From the NCBI RefSeq assembly GCF_016921195.1, contig NZ_JAFGYF010000002.1, positions 434,001 through 498,000 on the forward strand: a stretch of DNA of 64,000 nucleotides. The letters run 5' to 3'. The stretch comes from Cellulosimicrobium cellulans (GTDB lineage Bacteria; Actinomycetota; Actinomycetes; Actinomycetales; Cellulomonadaceae). Shown one piece after another: positions 1 to 8,804 of the stretch (position 1 is its first letter; each line of letters begins with the position of its first letter). Under the pieces are notes generated by a model, which saw only the letters and a program-made list of their open reading frames with translations, searched no databases and was not told the origin of the DNA. A program made the position numbers and the translations under genes.

Positions 1-829
1 CGGTCCCGACGAGCACCTCCTTCTTGCCGGCACGCACCTGTCCCGGCGCGAGGTCGACGACGTCGGGACGCGGGGTGACCGGGCCGAGCCCCAGGCGGGC
101 GGGGGCGCCGTCGGCGCCGGGAAGGGTCGTCCACGCCCCGGGGGCCGGCGTGCAGCCGCGCACGAGGCGGTCGACCGCGAGCGCCGGGTGGTCCCAGCGG
201 ACCTCCGCGTCGGCGGGCGTGAGCTTCGCGGCGTGCGAGACGCCGTCGGCGGGCTGGGGCTGCGGGCGCAGCGTGCCGTCCTCGAGCGCGTCGAGCGTCG
301 CGACGAGCAGGCCCGCGCCGGACACGGCGAGGCGGCCCAGGAGGTCCCCTGCGGTGTCCCGCGGACGGATGGTCTCGGTCGTCGTGCCGAGCGTGGGGCC
401 GGAGTCCAGGCCCTCCTCGATGAGGAACGTCGTCGCCCCGGTCACCTCGTCGCCGGCGATGATCGCGCGCTGCACGGGTGCGGCGCCGCGCCAGGCCGGC
501 AGGACGGAGAAGTGCAGGTTCACCCACCCGTGGCGCGGGACGGCGAGCACGTCTGGCCGCAGGATCTCCCCGTACGCGACGACGGGCGCCGCGTCGACGT
601 CGAGCTCGGTCAGGCGCGCGAGGAAGTCCTCGCCGCGGGGGCGGTCGGTGATCACGGGGACCCCGGCCTCCTCGGCGCGCACGCGCACGGGGCTGGGGGT
701 CAGGCGCCGTCCCCGGCCGGACGGGGCGTCGGCGCGCGTGAGAACGGCGACGACGTCGTGGCGGGAGTCGAGGAGGGCGTCGAGGGACGGGACCGCGGTA
801 TCCGGGGTCCCGGCGAACAGCAGGCGCAT
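1..829 (-). CDS. fmt: Methionyl-tRNA formyltransferase (3' end beyond window)
   Basis: Transfers a formyl group from 10-formyltetrahydrofolate to Met-tRNA(fMet) for translation initiation. The protein starts [19 protein letters not shown], the typical Fmt N-terminus, and carries the formyltransferase core [18 protein letters not shown] at about residues 107-124, holding the conserved SxLPxWRGAAP motif. About 276 residues are visible, including the start of the C-terminal tRNA-binding domain ([14 protein letters not shown]). The gene runs off the left edge, so its last part is missing here. The start is the ATG at 827-829, with a TAGACT hexamer seven bases upstream and no Shine-Dalgarno sequence. 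Identification is firm. Confidence 0.95.
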   Translation of the reverse strand, partial: MRLLFAGTPDTAVPSLDALLDSRHDVVAVLTRADAPSGRGRRLTPSPVRVRAEEAGVPVITDRPRGEDFLARLTELDVDAAPVVAYGEILRPDVLAVPRHGWVNLHFSVLPAWRGAAPVQRAIIAGDEVTGATTFLIEEGLDSGPTLGTTTETIRPRDTAGDLLGRLAVSGAGLLVATLDALEDGTLRPQPQPADGVSHAAKLTPADAEVRWDHPALAVDRLVRGCTPAPGAWTTLPGADGAPARLGLGPVTPRPDVVDLAPGQVRAGKKEVLVGT

Positions 830-836
830 GGGCCCG

Positions 837-842
837 AGTCTA
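837..842 (-). promoter_or_regulatory. -10 element of fmt, leaderless layout
   Basis: TAGACT on the minus strand ends seven bases before the fmt ATG. This would place the transcription start at or next to the start codon, and no ribosome binding site is present. One of nine such layouts in the window. No clear -35 is seen. Confidence 0.45.
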
Positions 843-893
843 GGTGCCGCCCCGCTCCCGCCCCGCGGACCGTCGCGGGAGGTCGTGGTCGTG

Positions 894-1274
894 CTACCCG
901 AGGTCGGGGGTCTCCTCGAGCCCCGGCCCGCCCAGCGTCCGGGTGCCGAGCGGCGCGCCCAGGGGGACGTCGACGTGGCGTGCGGTCGCCGACTCGGGGC
1001 ACGCAGACCCCTCCTCCGGCCGGTGCACGACCACCCGTACCGTGATGTCGACCGTGTCGTCGCTCTCCACGACGTCGACGCCCGCGTACTCCTCGCAGGC
1101 GGCGCCGTGCTCGATCACGATCGGCAGCACGTTCCCCGCGAGGTCCGCGTCCGGAGCGACGTACCACCGGGCGGTCGCGGTCGACACGCCGTCGGAGCAG
1201 GCCGCGAGCGCCGCGACCAGGAGCAGGGCCGTCGTCGTGAGGGTCGGGCGTCGACCGGGGAGCATGGCGCCCAT
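894..1274 (-). CDS. Small putative lipoprotein, function unknown
   Basis: A 126-residue protein beginning [20 protein letters not shown] hydrophobic stretch leads to the lipobox LAAC at about residue 26 (23 if the second ATG at 1265 is used), so it should be exported and lipid-anchored to the outer face of the membrane. After the cysteine come about 100 polar residues with two more cysteines (ACEEY and SACPES), which could form a disulfide. I recognise no domain. It follows the HAD hydrolase by 10 bases and precedes fmt, probably in the same transcript as priA. Upstream in-frame codons exist, but they lie inside the HAD gene and do not look coding. Confidence 0.7.
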   Translation of the reverse strand: MGAMLPGRRPTLTTTALLLVAALAACSDGVSTATARWYVAPDADLAGNVLPIVIEHGAACEEYAGVDVVESDDTVDITVRVVVHRPEEGSACPESATARHVDVPLGAPLGTRTLGGPGLEETPDLG

Positions 1275-1284
1275 CCTGGCACCG

Positions 1285-1944
1285 TCACCGTGCGACGGGC
1301 ACGCCCAGGGCGCGCAGGGCGGTCCGCAGGCCGGGCGTGCCCTCGAAGAGGTGCGTGCGCAGGCCGAGGCGGGCGGCGGCGTCGACGTTCGCGGCGCTGT
1401 CGTCCGTGAAGAGCGTGCGCGCCGGGTCGAGGCCGAACCGCGCGACCGCGAGCGCGAAGATCGCGGGATCCGGCTTGGCCAGGCCCTCACGGCCCGAGAC
1501 GAGCACGTCGTCCATGAGCGTCGTCGCGGGAGCGGCGGGCGCGGCGTGCGGGTAGAGCTCGGCGGACCAGTTGGTCAGCCCGTACAGGCGCAGCCCGAGG
1601 TCTCGCAGCTCGCGCACGAGCTCCTCCGATCCCTCGACCGGACCGGTGAGGGTCGCGGGGAACTGCTCCAGGTAGCGGTCCAGGAGCGCCACGTGGTGCG
1701 GGTGGGTGGCCTCGACCGCGGCGCGCGCGTCCGCCCACGTGGCCCCGGCGTCGCGCTCGTGGTTGAGGACCCGGAAGTCGACGTCGGCGAAGAACGCGTC
1801 GACGACCTCCCGGTCCAGCCCGGCATAGGCGCCGTACGGGTCCCAGCCCACCAGGACGTTGCCGAAGTCGTACAGCACGGCGTCGATCGCGCGCGCCGAG
1901 GCGTCCGGGAAGGTGGCGTCGGGCGTCGCGGGGTGGTGCGTCAC
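1285..1944 (-). CDS. HAD-superfamily hydrolase (YihX-like)
   Basis: A 219-residue haloacid dehalogenase-like hydrolase, probably a small-molecule phosphatase. Motif I is DFGNVLV (Asp-26). The second acid of the usual DxD is replaced by Asn, as in the YihX group of sugar-phosphate phosphatases. Motif II is LTNWS near residue 124, motif III KPDPAIF near 157, and motif IV the acidic TDDSAANVDAA near 180. The helical cap lies between motifs I and II. Its ATG overlaps the priA stop codon by four bases (ATGA), indicating translational coupling. The substrate cannot be told from sequence. Confidence 0.85.
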   Translation of the reverse strand: MTHHPATPDATFPDASARAIDAVLYDFGNVLVGWDPYGAYAGLDREVVDAFFADVDFRVLNHERDAGATWADARAAVEATHPHHVALLDRYLEQFPATLTGPVEGSEELVRELRDLGLRLYGLTNWSAELYPHAAPAAPATTLMDDVLVSGREGLAKPDPAIFALAVARFGLDPARTLFTDDSAANVDAAARLGLRTHLFEGTPGLRTALRALGVPVAR

Positions 1945-4268
1945 AGGATCTCCTTCGGGTCGAGCTCCACCCGCACGCTACCCGGCTCGCGCCGCGCCGA
2001 GCGCACCGCCAGGGACGCAGCGAGCTCGCGCGCGAGGCGGCGTCCGTCGCCCACCGGCACGCGCACGACCGCGCGCACGGGCGGGGCATCGACCATGACG
2101 GGCGCCGGAGCGCCGCCCGGCTCGACCGCTCCGCGCCCGCGCGGGGCCGCGGGCACCTCCACGGGTCCCAGCACGGCGTCCGGTCGCGCGAGCTCGACAC
2201 GGCCCAGGACCGCCGCGACCGCAGGACGGTCGCCCGTGACCGCGGCAACGCGCACGGCCGGCGGCAGGGCGAGCTCGGCGCGCTCGTCGAGCTCGCGGTC
2301 CGCGAGGAGCGCCGGGTCCCAGCGCACGAGCGCGTTCGTCGGTGCCGGCGCCGCGTCGCCGACGAGCAGCACCTGCCCGCCCGCCGTCGCCGGACGCACG
2401 AGCGCCGCGGCGGCGAGCCAGCGCGCGAGCGCGTCCTGCGCGACGTCGAGCCCGACGTGCGCGGTGCTCACCGCGGCGTCGAGCAGCAGCGCGGCCGCGT
2501 ACCCGCCCTCGGCGACCGGCTCCGCACCCGGCGTCGCGACGACCAGCGCGGGACGCGCGGACACCGCGCCCAGCACCCCGCCCGCCGCCGCGGCACCCGA
2601 CACCTGCACCGGGACCCCCGCGAACGCGCGCCCCAGCTCCTCCGCCGTGCGCTGCGACCCGACCCGCACCGACCGCAGCCCCGTCCAGTGGCACTCCGCG
2701 CACGACCAGCCGCCCGCGAGCGCCCCGCACCACGCGCACTGCGGCGTCGCGCCCGCACCCGACAGCGCGAGCGGTCCGTGGCACACCGTGCAGCGCGCGG
2801 GCGTGCGGCACCGGGCGCACGCGACGACGGGCACGTACCCCGAGCGAGGCACCTGCACCAGCACCGGCCCGTGCTCGAGCGCGGAGCGTGCCGCGCGCCA
2901 CGCCGCGGTCGGGATGCGCGCCGCGGCGCCCGGCCCCTCGGCGGCCAGCTCCACCGACGTCAGCGCCCGCACGCGCGGCGCCCGGGCCCGCACGACGTCG
3001 CGCGGCGCCGCGAGCTCGTGCGCCCAGCCGCGCACGACGAGCGCGTGCGCCGCGACCGTGCGCCCATGGGAGCCCAGCAGGAACGCCGCGCCCTCCTGGT
3101 CGCTGCGCAGGCCGAGTACCTCGCGCGCGTGCGGGTAGGGGGCGCGCGGCTCGGCGAGCGTGTCCTCGCCGTCGTTCCAGCACACCACGAGCCCGAGGTC
3201 GACCACGGGCGCGAACGCCGCCGCACGCGTCCCGACGACGACGCGCGCGTCGCCGTGCAGGACGGCGAGGAACGCGCGGTAGCGCGGCGCCGGGCCTTCG
3301 TCCGCCGTGAGCCGCACGACCTCGCCCCCGGACGCCGTGTCCCACGCCGGCAGGCCCGCGGCGTCGAGCGCGGCGCACACCTGGTCGACGTCGCGCGCGT
3401 CCGGGACGACGACGAGCGCGCCGCGCCCGCCCGACCGGGCCGCGCGCACCGCCTCGGCGACCGCGGCCGCCCAGTGCGTCACGGGCGGGGCGTCGGGCTC
3501 CTCGCGCGACCGGCCCAGGCGGCGCCGGCCCTCGGGCGTCGACTCCGGTGCGGGAGCGGGGGGCGCGAGTCCGGGCAGCGCCGTCCACACGGCGCGCGGC
3601 GCCCCGCCGCCCGCGACGTGCGCGAGGAACGCGGCACCCGCCCGGTACGGGGCCCACACGGACCCCTCGTGCGCCGTACGCGCCGGGCCGACGGCCGGAG
3701 GGGACTCGTGCGCGAGAGAGGCCGCAGGAGCCGGCTCGGCCGCGACGGCGACGCCGCGCTCACTCGGGGCCGGCACCGGCGCGGGGACCGCGTCGGGGGC
3801 GGTCCGCGCCGCGAAGGACTGCTCGGCGCGCGCGTGCCGCGGCGGGACGGCGAGGCGCAGCACGTCCGACAGCGTCCCCGCGTAGTGGTCCGCGACGGTG
3901 CGCGCGAGCCGGGCCACCGCGGGCGCGAGCACGGGCTCGGGCGACACGACGCGCCGCAGCGGCAGGAGGCGACCGTCGTGGTCGGACCGCTCGACCCGCT
4001 CCAGGACGTACCCGTCGACGTCACGACCCGCGAACCGCACCTTGACCCGCACGCCCGGCTGCGCGTCGTCGGACATCGCGGCGGGCACGAGGTAGTCGAA
4101 CGCCCGGTCCAGGTGCGCGGGCGCAAGATCGAGCGCGAGCCGCGCGACGGGCAGGTGCGCGGCGATCTCGTGGGACGCCGGCGGGGCGGGGCCCCGCCTT
4201 GGCGCCGCGGGCGCGACGCCGAGCAGCGTGTCCTGCACCGCGCGCGACGTGTCCTCCGGCTCGCTCAC
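1941..4268 (-). CDS. priA: Primosomal protein N' (PriA), actinobacterial form lacking Walker A
   Basis: Replication-restart protein that recognises stalled forks and loads the primosome. The 775-residue protein has the N-terminal DNA-binding domain (ARLALDLAPAHLDRAFDYLV near residue 42, then VRVKVRFAGRDVDGYV) and the C-terminal zinc-binding region at about residues 480-535 with paired cysteines CARC, CTVC, CAWC and CAEC. The helicase part is degenerate: where other PriA proteins have the P-loop GxxGSGKT, this one has AGAAFLAHVAGGGAPRAVW with no GK[ST], and no DEEH box is seen. Actinobacterial PriA is generally annotated as probably lacking helicase activity, and this copy agrees. It is unlikely to be a sequencing artefact because the frame is intact throughout. 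Confidence 0.93.
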   Translation of the reverse strand: MSEPEDTSRAVQDTLLGVAPAAPRRGPAPPASHEIAAHLPVARLALDLAPAHLDRAFDYLVPAAMSDDAQPGVRVKVRFAGRDVDGYVLERVERSDHDGRLLPLRRVVSPEPVLAPAVARLARTVADHYAGTLSDVLRLAVPPRHARAEQSFAARTAPDAVPAPVPAPSERGVAVAAEPAPAASLAHESPPAVGPARTAHEGSVWAPYRAGAAFLAHVAGGGAPRAVWTALPGLAPPAPAPESTPEGRRRLGRSREEPDAPPVTHWAAAVAEAVRAARSGGRGALVVVPDARDVDQVCAALDAAGLPAWDTASGGEVVRLTADEGPAPRYRAFLAVLHGDARVVVGTRAAAFAPVVDLGLVVCWNDGEDTLAEPRAPYPHAREVLGLRSDQEGAAFLLGSHGRTVAAHALVVRGWAHELAAPRDVVRARAPRVRALTSVELAAEGPGAAARIPTAAWRAARSALEHGPVLVQVPRSGYVPVVACARCRTPARCTVCHGPLALSGAGATPQCAWCGALAGGWSCAECHWTGLRSVRVGSQRTAEELGRAFAGVPVQVSGAAAAGGVLGAVSARPALVVATPGAEPVAEGGYAAALLLDAAVSTAHVGLDVAQDALARWLAAAALVRPATAGGQVLLVGDAAPAPTNALVRWDPALLADRELDERAELALPPAVRVAAVTGDRPAVAAVLGRVELARPDAVLGPVEVPAAPRGRGAVEPGGAPAPVMVDAPPVRAVVRVPVGDGRRLARELAASLAVRSARREPGSVRVELDPKEIL

Positions 4269-4389
4269 GACGCCATCGAACCACGCGCCGCCGTCACGAC
4301 CGGCGCGCTCACCGCCCCACGCTCGGCACCCGCGACTCCGCGGCGACCGGCTCCGGCACCGACGCCCCGGCGGTGCGCGACGACGCTCC

Positions 4390-5586
4390 TCACACCTGGG
4401 ACTGCAGGTCCGCGACGCGGTCCGTGCGCTCCCACGTGAACTGCTCGAGCTCGCGCCCGAAGTGCCCGTACGCGGCCGTCGCGGCGTAGACGGGGCGCAG
4501 CAGGTCGAGGTCGCGGATGATCGCCGCGGGGCGCAGGTCGAACACCTCGCGGATCGCGGCCGTGATGCGCCCGACCGGCACCTTCTCCGTGCCGAACGTC
4601 TCGACGTACAGGCCCACGGGGTGCGCCTTGCCGATCGCGTACGCGACCTGCACCTCGCAGCGGCGCGCGAGGCCGGCCGCGACGACGTTCTTCGCGACCC
4701 AGCGCGTCGCGTACGCCGCGGAGCGGTCCACCTTCGACGGGTCCTTGCCGGAGAACGCCCCGCCGCCGTGCCGCGCCATGCCGCCGTACGTGTCGACGAT
4801 GATCTTGCGGCCCGTCAGGCCCGCGTCGCCCTGCGGCCCGCCCACGACGAACGTGCCCGTGGGGTTGACGAACAGGCGCGTCGCCCGCACGTCGAGGTCG
4901 AGACCCGCGGCGTCCAGGACCGGCGTCACGACCTGCGCCGCGACCTGCCGGTGCAGCTCGTCCTGGCGCACGTCCGGGTCGTGCTGCGTCGACAGGACCA
5001 CGGTGTCGAGCGTGACCGCACGGTCGCCGTCGTACCCGATGGTGACCTGCGTCTTGCCGTCCGGGCGCAGCCCCGGCACCGTCCCGTCGCGGCGCACGAG
5101 CGCGAGGCGCTCCGCGAGCCGGTGCGCGAGCCAGACGGGCAGCGGCATGAGGCTCGGGGTGTCGTCGCTCGCGTACCCGAACATGAGGCCCTGGTCGCCC
5201 GCGCCCTGCGCGTCGAGCGGGTCGTGGTCGCCCTGGTCGTCGCGCTCCTCGAGGCTCTTGTCGACGCCCTGCGCGATGTCGGGCGACTGCTGCCCGATCG
5301 ACACCGAGATGCCGCACGAGTCCGCGTCGAAGCCGATCGCGGACGACGTGTAGCCGATGCGGCGCACGACGTCGCGCACGATCTGCGGGATCTCGACGTA
5401 CGCGTCCGTGGTCACCTCGCCCGCGACGTGCACGAGGCCCGTGGTGACCATCGTCTCGACGGCGACGCGCGACGTCGGGTCCTGGGCCAGGAGCGCGTCG
5501 AGGATGGCGTCGGAGATCTGGTCGCAGACCTTGTCCGGGTGTCCCTCGGTCACGGACTCGGACGTGAACAGACGCAGATCAGCCAT
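4390..5586 (-). CDS. metK: S-adenosylmethionine synthetase
   Basis: Makes S-adenosylmethionine from methionine and ATP. The 398-residue protein begins [19 protein letters not shown], with the ATP-binding [12 protein letters not shown] at 15-26. It has the hexapeptide-type motif [12 protein letters not shown] near 125 and the P-loop-like [19 protein letters not shown] near 270. Length fits the family. The start chosen is the ATG at 5584-5586. An in-frame GTG 39 bases upstream would add a non-conserved extension. A TAGGCT hexamer lies seven bases before this ATG and there is no Shine-Dalgarno sequence, favouring a leaderless mRNA. The gene is followed after 121 bases by priA. Confidence 0.97.
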   Translation of the reverse strand: MADLRLFTSESVTEGHPDKVCDQISDAILDALLAQDPTSRVAVETMVTTGLVHVAGEVTTDAYVEIPQIVRDVVRRIGYTSSAIGFDADSCGISVSIGQQSPDIAQGVDKSLEERDDQGDHDPLDAQGAGDQGLMFGYASDDTPSLMPLPVWLAHRLAERLALVRRDGTVPGLRPDGKTQVTIGYDGDRAVTLDTVVLSTQHDPDVRQDELHRQVAAQVVTPVLDAAGLDLDVRATRLFVNPTGTFVVGGPQGDAGLTGRKIIVDTYGGMARHGGGAFSGKDPSKVDRSAAYATRWVAKNVVAAGLARRCEVQVAYAIGKAHPVGLYVETFGTEKVPVGRITAAIREVFDLRPAAIIRDLDLLRPVYAATAAYGHFGRELEQFTWERTDRVADLQSQV

Positions 5587-5593
5587 GCCGCAC

Positions 5594-5599
5594 AGCCTA
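5594..5599 (-). promoter_or_regulatory. -10 element of metK, leaderless layout
   Basis: TAGGCT on the minus strand, separated from the metK ATG by exactly seven bases. The start codon would coincide with or directly follow the transcription start. It also supports the metK start chosen over the upstream in-frame one. Confidence 0.45.
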
Positions 5600-5649
5600 C
5601 TGTCCCGAGGCGTGGGCGCGGGCATCCGGCAGGCGAGACGAGACGCGGG

Positions 5650-6936
5650 TCACTCGGCCGGTACGGCTCCTGCGTCCGCACGGTCCGCCGCGACGCGCGC
5701 GACGACGTCCCACACCGCGTCCGCGACCTCGCGCTTGGTGCCGCCCGCCGTCGCGACCAGCTCGCCGGACCCGTCGACGACGGTCACGTCGTTCGCGTCG
5801 ACGCCGAACCCGCGCCCCTCGCCCACCGCGTTCACGACGAGCAGGTCCGCGCCCTTGCGGCGCGCCTTCGCCCGACCGTGGTCGAGCACCGAGCCGTCCG
5901 CGTCCCCCGTCTCGGCCGCGAAGCCCACCACGACCTGGTCGGCGCGCAGCCGGTCGTGCGCGAGCTCGGCGAGCACGTCCGGGTTCTCCACCAGCGTGAT
6001 CGGCTCGGGCCCGCGGCCCGGCACCTTCTTGATCTTCGCGCCGGGCGCGTGCGCCGGTCGGAAGTCCGCGACCGCCGCGGCCATCACGACGACGTCCGCC
6101 GACGTCGCCGCGGCGCGCACGGCCTCCCGCAGCTGCGCCGTCGTCTCGACCGCGACCACGTCCTCCAGGCCGGCGTCCCGCACGAGCGCGGCGACGTCCG
6201 GAGCGAGGTTCGCCGCGACGAGCGTCACGTGGGCGCCCCGCGCCCGAGCCGATCGGGCGAGCTCGACCCCCTGACGCCCGCTGGACCGGTTGCCGATGAA
6301 GCGGACCGGGTCGATCGGCTCGCGCGTGCCGCCCGCGGACACCACGACGCGCCGTCCCGCGAGGTCGCGCCGCGGCGCCGCGACGCCGGGCACCCCGCCG
6401 GCGTCTCCCGAATCCTGCGCCACCGCCAGCGCGACGCGGGCTATCTCCTCGGGCTCCGGCAGCCGGCCCGGGCCCGTGTCGGCGCCCGTGAGGCGGCCCG
6501 ACGCCGGCTCGATCACGTGCACGCCGCGCGCGCGCAGCGTCGCCACGTTCGCCTGCGTGGCCGCGTGCTCCCACATCTCGGTGTGCATGGCGGGCGCCAT
6601 GACGACCGGGCAGCGTGCGGTCAGCAGCGTCGAGGTGAGCAGGTCGTCCGCCCGGCCCGACGCCGCCCGCGCGAGGAGGTCCGCGGTGGCGGGCGCCACG
6701 ACGACGAGGTCCGCGCCCTGGCCCAGCGCGACGTGCGGCACGTGCTCGACGTCCTCGAACACCTGGTCCGTCGCTGGCTCGCCCGACAGCGCCTCCCACG
6801 TGGGTGCGCCCACGAACCGCAGCGCCGACGCCGTGGGGACCACGCGCACCCGATGACCCTGCTCGCGCAGCAGCCGCAGCAGCAGCACGGCCTTGTACGC
6901 CGCGACCCCGCCGCTCACCCCGAGCACGATCCGCAT
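5650..6936 (-). CDS. coaBC: Bifunctional phosphopantothenoylcysteine decarboxylase/phosphopantothenate-cysteine ligase
   Basis: Catalyses two consecutive steps of coenzyme A synthesis. The 428-residue protein begins MRIVLGVSGGVAAYKAVLLL, the flavin-binding start of the CoaC decarboxylase. The CoaC part also has APAMHTEMWEH (active-site PAMNxxMW-like, with His for Asn at the third place) near 124. The CoaB ligase half follows from about 200, with VVVSAGGTREPIDPVRFIGN and NRSSGRQGVELA, and KIKK near 305. The start at 6934-6936 has a good ribosome binding site (GGAGGAG, six bases upstream). It lies downstream of the rpoZ terminator, so rpoZ read-through or a local promoter must drive it. Confidence 0.95.
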   Translation of the reverse strand: MRIVLGVSGGVAAYKAVLLLRLLREQGHRVRVVPTASALRFVGAPTWEALSGEPATDQVFEDVEHVPHVALGQGADLVVVAPATADLLARAASGRADDLLTSTLLTARCPVVMAPAMHTEMWEHAATQANVATLRARGVHVIEPASGRLTGADTGPGRLPEPEEIARVALAVAQDSGDAGGVPGVAAPRRDLAGRRVVVSAGGTREPIDPVRFIGNRSSGRQGVELARSARARGAHVTLVAANLAPDVAALVRDAGLEDVVAVETTAQLREAVRAAATSADVVVMAAAVADFRPAHAPGAKIKKVPGRGPEPITLVENPDVLAELAHDRLRADQVVVGFAAETGDADGSVLDHGRAKARRKGADLLVVNAVGEGRGFGVDANDVTVVDGSGELVATAGGTKREVADAVWDVVARVAADRADAGAVPAE

Positions 6937-6993
6937 GTCGCTCCTCCCGCCGCTCCCGCTCGACACCGCGCCCACCCGGCCGCGGACGCACGA

Positions 6994-7025
6994 ACGCCGC
7001 GCCCTCCTCGTGAGGGGCGCGGCGT
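6994..7025 (-). terminator. Hairpin terminator after rpoZ
   Basis: Perfect 11-bp inverted repeat (arms 6994-7004 and 7015-7025) with a 10-base loop, seven bases past the rpoZ stop. No T-run follows, which is common for actinobacterial terminators. Confidence 0.6.
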
Positions 7026-7031
7026 ACGGGC

Positions 7032-7310
7032 TCAGGCCTCGTCGGCCTCGTCGGGCTCGGCCTCGATCGTCAGCAGGCCCGCGTTGATCTCCCGCATCGC
7101 GATCGAGAGCGGCTTCTCCTGGTTGCGCGTCTCGAGCAGCGGCCCGACGTTCTCCAGCAGGCCCTCGCTGAGCTGCGAGTAGTACGCGTTGATCTGGCGC
7201 GCACGCTTGGCCGAGTAGATGACGAGCGCGTACTTCGAGTCGACGTGCTCCAGCAGGTCGTCGATCGGCGGGTCGGTGATGCCCTCGGGGGCGGCGACGG
7301 TTCCGGACAC
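7032..7310 (-). CDS. rpoZ: RNA polymerase omega subunit
   Basis: Small RNA polymerase subunit that helps assemble and stabilise beta'. The 92-residue protein reads [20 protein letters not shown], then the omega core [21 protein letters not shown] and [16 protein letters not shown]. The start is the GTG at 7308-7310, which has GGAG six bases upstream. Upstream in-frame sequence is proline/arginine-rich and not omega-like. In most actinobacteria it lies between gmk and coaBC, as here. A hairpin terminator follows directly. Confidence 0.95.
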   Translation of the reverse strand: MSGTVAAPEGITDPPIDDLLEHVDSKYALVIYSAKRARQINAYYSQLSEGLLENVGPLLETRNQEKPLSIAMREINAGLLTIEAEPDEADEA

Positions 7311-7334
7311 AGTTCGCTCCGTGGGTTCAAGGGT

Positions 7335-7353
7335 CTGCAGCCGACGGCTGCAG
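7335..7353. other. Short perfect hairpin between gmk and rpoZ
   Basis: Two 8-bp arms (7335-7342 and 7346-7353, CTGCAGCC/GGCTGCAG) around three bases, 25 bases before the rpoZ start. It could be an operator or an RNA hairpin in the rpoZ leader. It is 134 bases past the gmk stop, far for a terminator. Confidence 0.3.
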
Positions 7354-7487
7354 CTGGTCGATGGCGGCGGCGCGCCGTCCGCTCCGTCCGGGGCCGGGCG
7401 GGCGCGGCCCCGGGCATGTGCCGGGTCCGCGGTCCGGGCCTGCGGCCCACCGGGGAGCGGGCCCGCGCGCGAGCACCGCAGCACAGT

Positions 7488-8150
7488 CTACTCGCTGTGC
7501 TGCTCGGTGCGCTGCTCGGTGCGCCCGGACGGCGCGCGATCCGCGGCTCGCGCGGGGTCACCGGTCCCGACCCCGACGGGCCGGGGCTCGAGCCCCATGA
7601 CGCGCACGAGCTCGTCCGTCGCGCGATGCACCTCGTCGTTGACGATGACGTGGTCGAACTCCGACTCCGCCGCGAGCTCGACCTGCGCCGTCGTGAGCCG
7701 ACGCTCGCGCTCCTCCGCGTCCTCGGTGCCGCGGCCCACGAGCCGGCGCACCAGCTCGTCCCAGCTGGGTGGGGCGAGGAACACGAACCGCGCCTCGGGC
7801 ATCGAGGCCCGGACCTGGCGCGCGCCCTGGAGGTCGATCTCCAGGAGTGCCGGCACGCCCGCGGCGAGCTTCTCCTCGACCGCGTGCCGGGGCGTGCCGT
7901 AGCTGTTGCGGCCGTGCACGACCGCCCACTCGAGCAGCTCGCGCTCCGCGACCATGCGGGCGAACTCGTCCCGGCCGACGAACAGGTAGTGGACCCCGTC
8001 CACCTCGCCCGGCCGCGGGTCGCGCGTCGTCGCCGACACGGACAGCCAGACCTCCGGGTACCGGGCGCGGATGTCGGCCGACACGGTCCCCTTCCCGACG
8101 GCGGTCGGTCCGGCCAGGACGGTCAGACGGGCAGGGCTGGGAGAGACCAC
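7488..8150 (-). CDS. gmk: Guanylate kinase
   Basis: Phosphorylates GMP to GDP with ATP. The P-loop is [12 protein letters not shown] close to the N-terminus. The GMP-binding region follows ([19 protein letters not shown]) and then [32 protein letters not shown] and [20 protein letters not shown]. The start is uncertain. The GTG at 8150 gives 220 residues, close to the family length, and has GAGGGGG upstream. A TTG at 8219 or a GTG at 8267 would extend the protein by 23 or 39 proline-rich residues and overlap mihF. The C-terminal 25 residues are low-complexity and not conserved. Same order mihF-gmk-rpoZ as in other actinobacteria. Confidence 0.93.
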   Translation of the reverse strand: MVSPSPARLTVLAGPTAVGKGTVSADIRARYPEVWLSVSATTRDPRPGEVDGVHYLFVGRDEFARMVAERELLEWAVVHGRNSYGTPRHAVEEKLAAGVPALLEIDLQGARQVRASMPEARFVFLAPPSWDELVRRLVGRGTEDAEERERRLTTAQVELAAESEFDHVIVNDEVHRATDELVRVMGLEPRPVGVGTGDPARAADRAPSGRTEQRTEQHSE

Positions 8151-8211
8151 CGGCGCCGTCGCCCCCTCGGCGGGGACGGACGGCGTCGGCTCGGACGGGT
8201 GCGCGGAAATG

Positions 8212-8523
8212 TCAGCCAAACCTCTCGATGAGGGCCGCGGACTGGTGGGGGCCGAGGCCGCGGACACGACGTGTCTCGGCGATCCCGATCTCCTCCATGA
8301 TCGCCCGAGCCTTCACCTTACCCACGCCGGGCAGGGACTCCAGCAACGAGACGACCTTGAGCTTGCCGATCATGTCGTCCGTCCGCCCGCGCTCGATGAC
8401 CTCCTTCAGGGAGCCCTGGGAGTACTTGAGCCTGTTCTTCACCTCGGCGCGCACGCGTCGGGCCTCGGCGGCCTTCTCGAGCGCCGCCGCGCGCTGTTCT
8501 GGGGTCAGGGGTGGAAGTGCCAC
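8212..8523 (-). CDS. mihF: Integration host factor, actinobacterial type
   Basis: Nucleoid-associated DNA-binding protein of the mycobacterial MihF/Streptomyces sIHF family, unrelated to enterobacterial IHF. The 103-residue protein starts [20 protein letters not shown]. It has a basic helical N-terminal half ([20 protein letters not shown]) and a helix-two-turns-helix DNA-binding motif, [18 protein letters not shown], followed by [10 protein letters not shown]. The start is the GTG at 8521-8523, with AGGTGA six bases upstream. An in-frame GTG three codons earlier would destroy that spacing. A candidate promoter lies at 8648-8676. Confidence 0.95.
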   Translation of the reverse strand: MALPPLTPEQRAAALEKAAEARRVRAEVKNRLKYSQGSLKEVIERGRTDDMIGKLKVVSLLESLPGVGKVKARAIMEEIGIAETRRVRGLGPHQSAALIERFG

Positions 8524-8647
8524 GCAAGTCACCTACTCGTCGTCAGGCGGATGGGCCCACTCAGTCGTCCCGACGCGCCCCGACGAGGAGCCCTAATCGG
8601 GTGAATCACCCGGGCGACCTGCGCCGACGCACGGAGCCGACCCCTCG

Positions 8648-8676
8648 AACGTAGCGAGCCTCGACCGATCGGGCAA
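8648..8676 (-). promoter_or_regulatory. Candidate promoter of mihF
   Basis: TTGCCC (8671-8676) and TACGTT (8648-8653) on the minus strand are separated by 17 bases, close to the vegetative sigma consensus. It would give a leader of about 115 bases before the mihF GTG. Confidence 0.4.
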
Positions 8677-8711
8677 CGACTGGGCATGGCGCGTCGCGTG
8701 CCGTCGTCGCG

Positions 8712-8795
8712 GCGAGGGGCACTGCGAGGGGCACTGCGAGGGGCGCCGCGAGGAGCGACGCGAGGGGCAAGGTGAGGGGCGACGTGAGGGGCACC
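8712..8795. repeat. Seven-unit 12-bp tandem repeat
   Basis: Seven direct units of 12 bases with consensus GCGAGGGGCRCY (first units GCGAGGGGCACT, identical twice). The later ones drift, with the last two beginning GTGAGG. The array lies between the phosphatase stop (8805) and the mihF promoter region. Twelve is a multiple of three, so minus-strand translation gives a repeating PLAV-like tetrapeptide. The only open frame (8606-8794) has no ribosome binding site or homology that I recognise. Confidence 0.75.
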
Positions 8796-8804
8796 GGGTG
8801 ACGC

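Noticed and set aside
8606-8794. Possible 62-residue protein made of PLAV-like repeats
   Set aside because: It is explained by the 12-bp DNA repeat. There is no ribosome binding site, no family resemblance, and the C-terminal half is arginine-rich shadow-like sequence.
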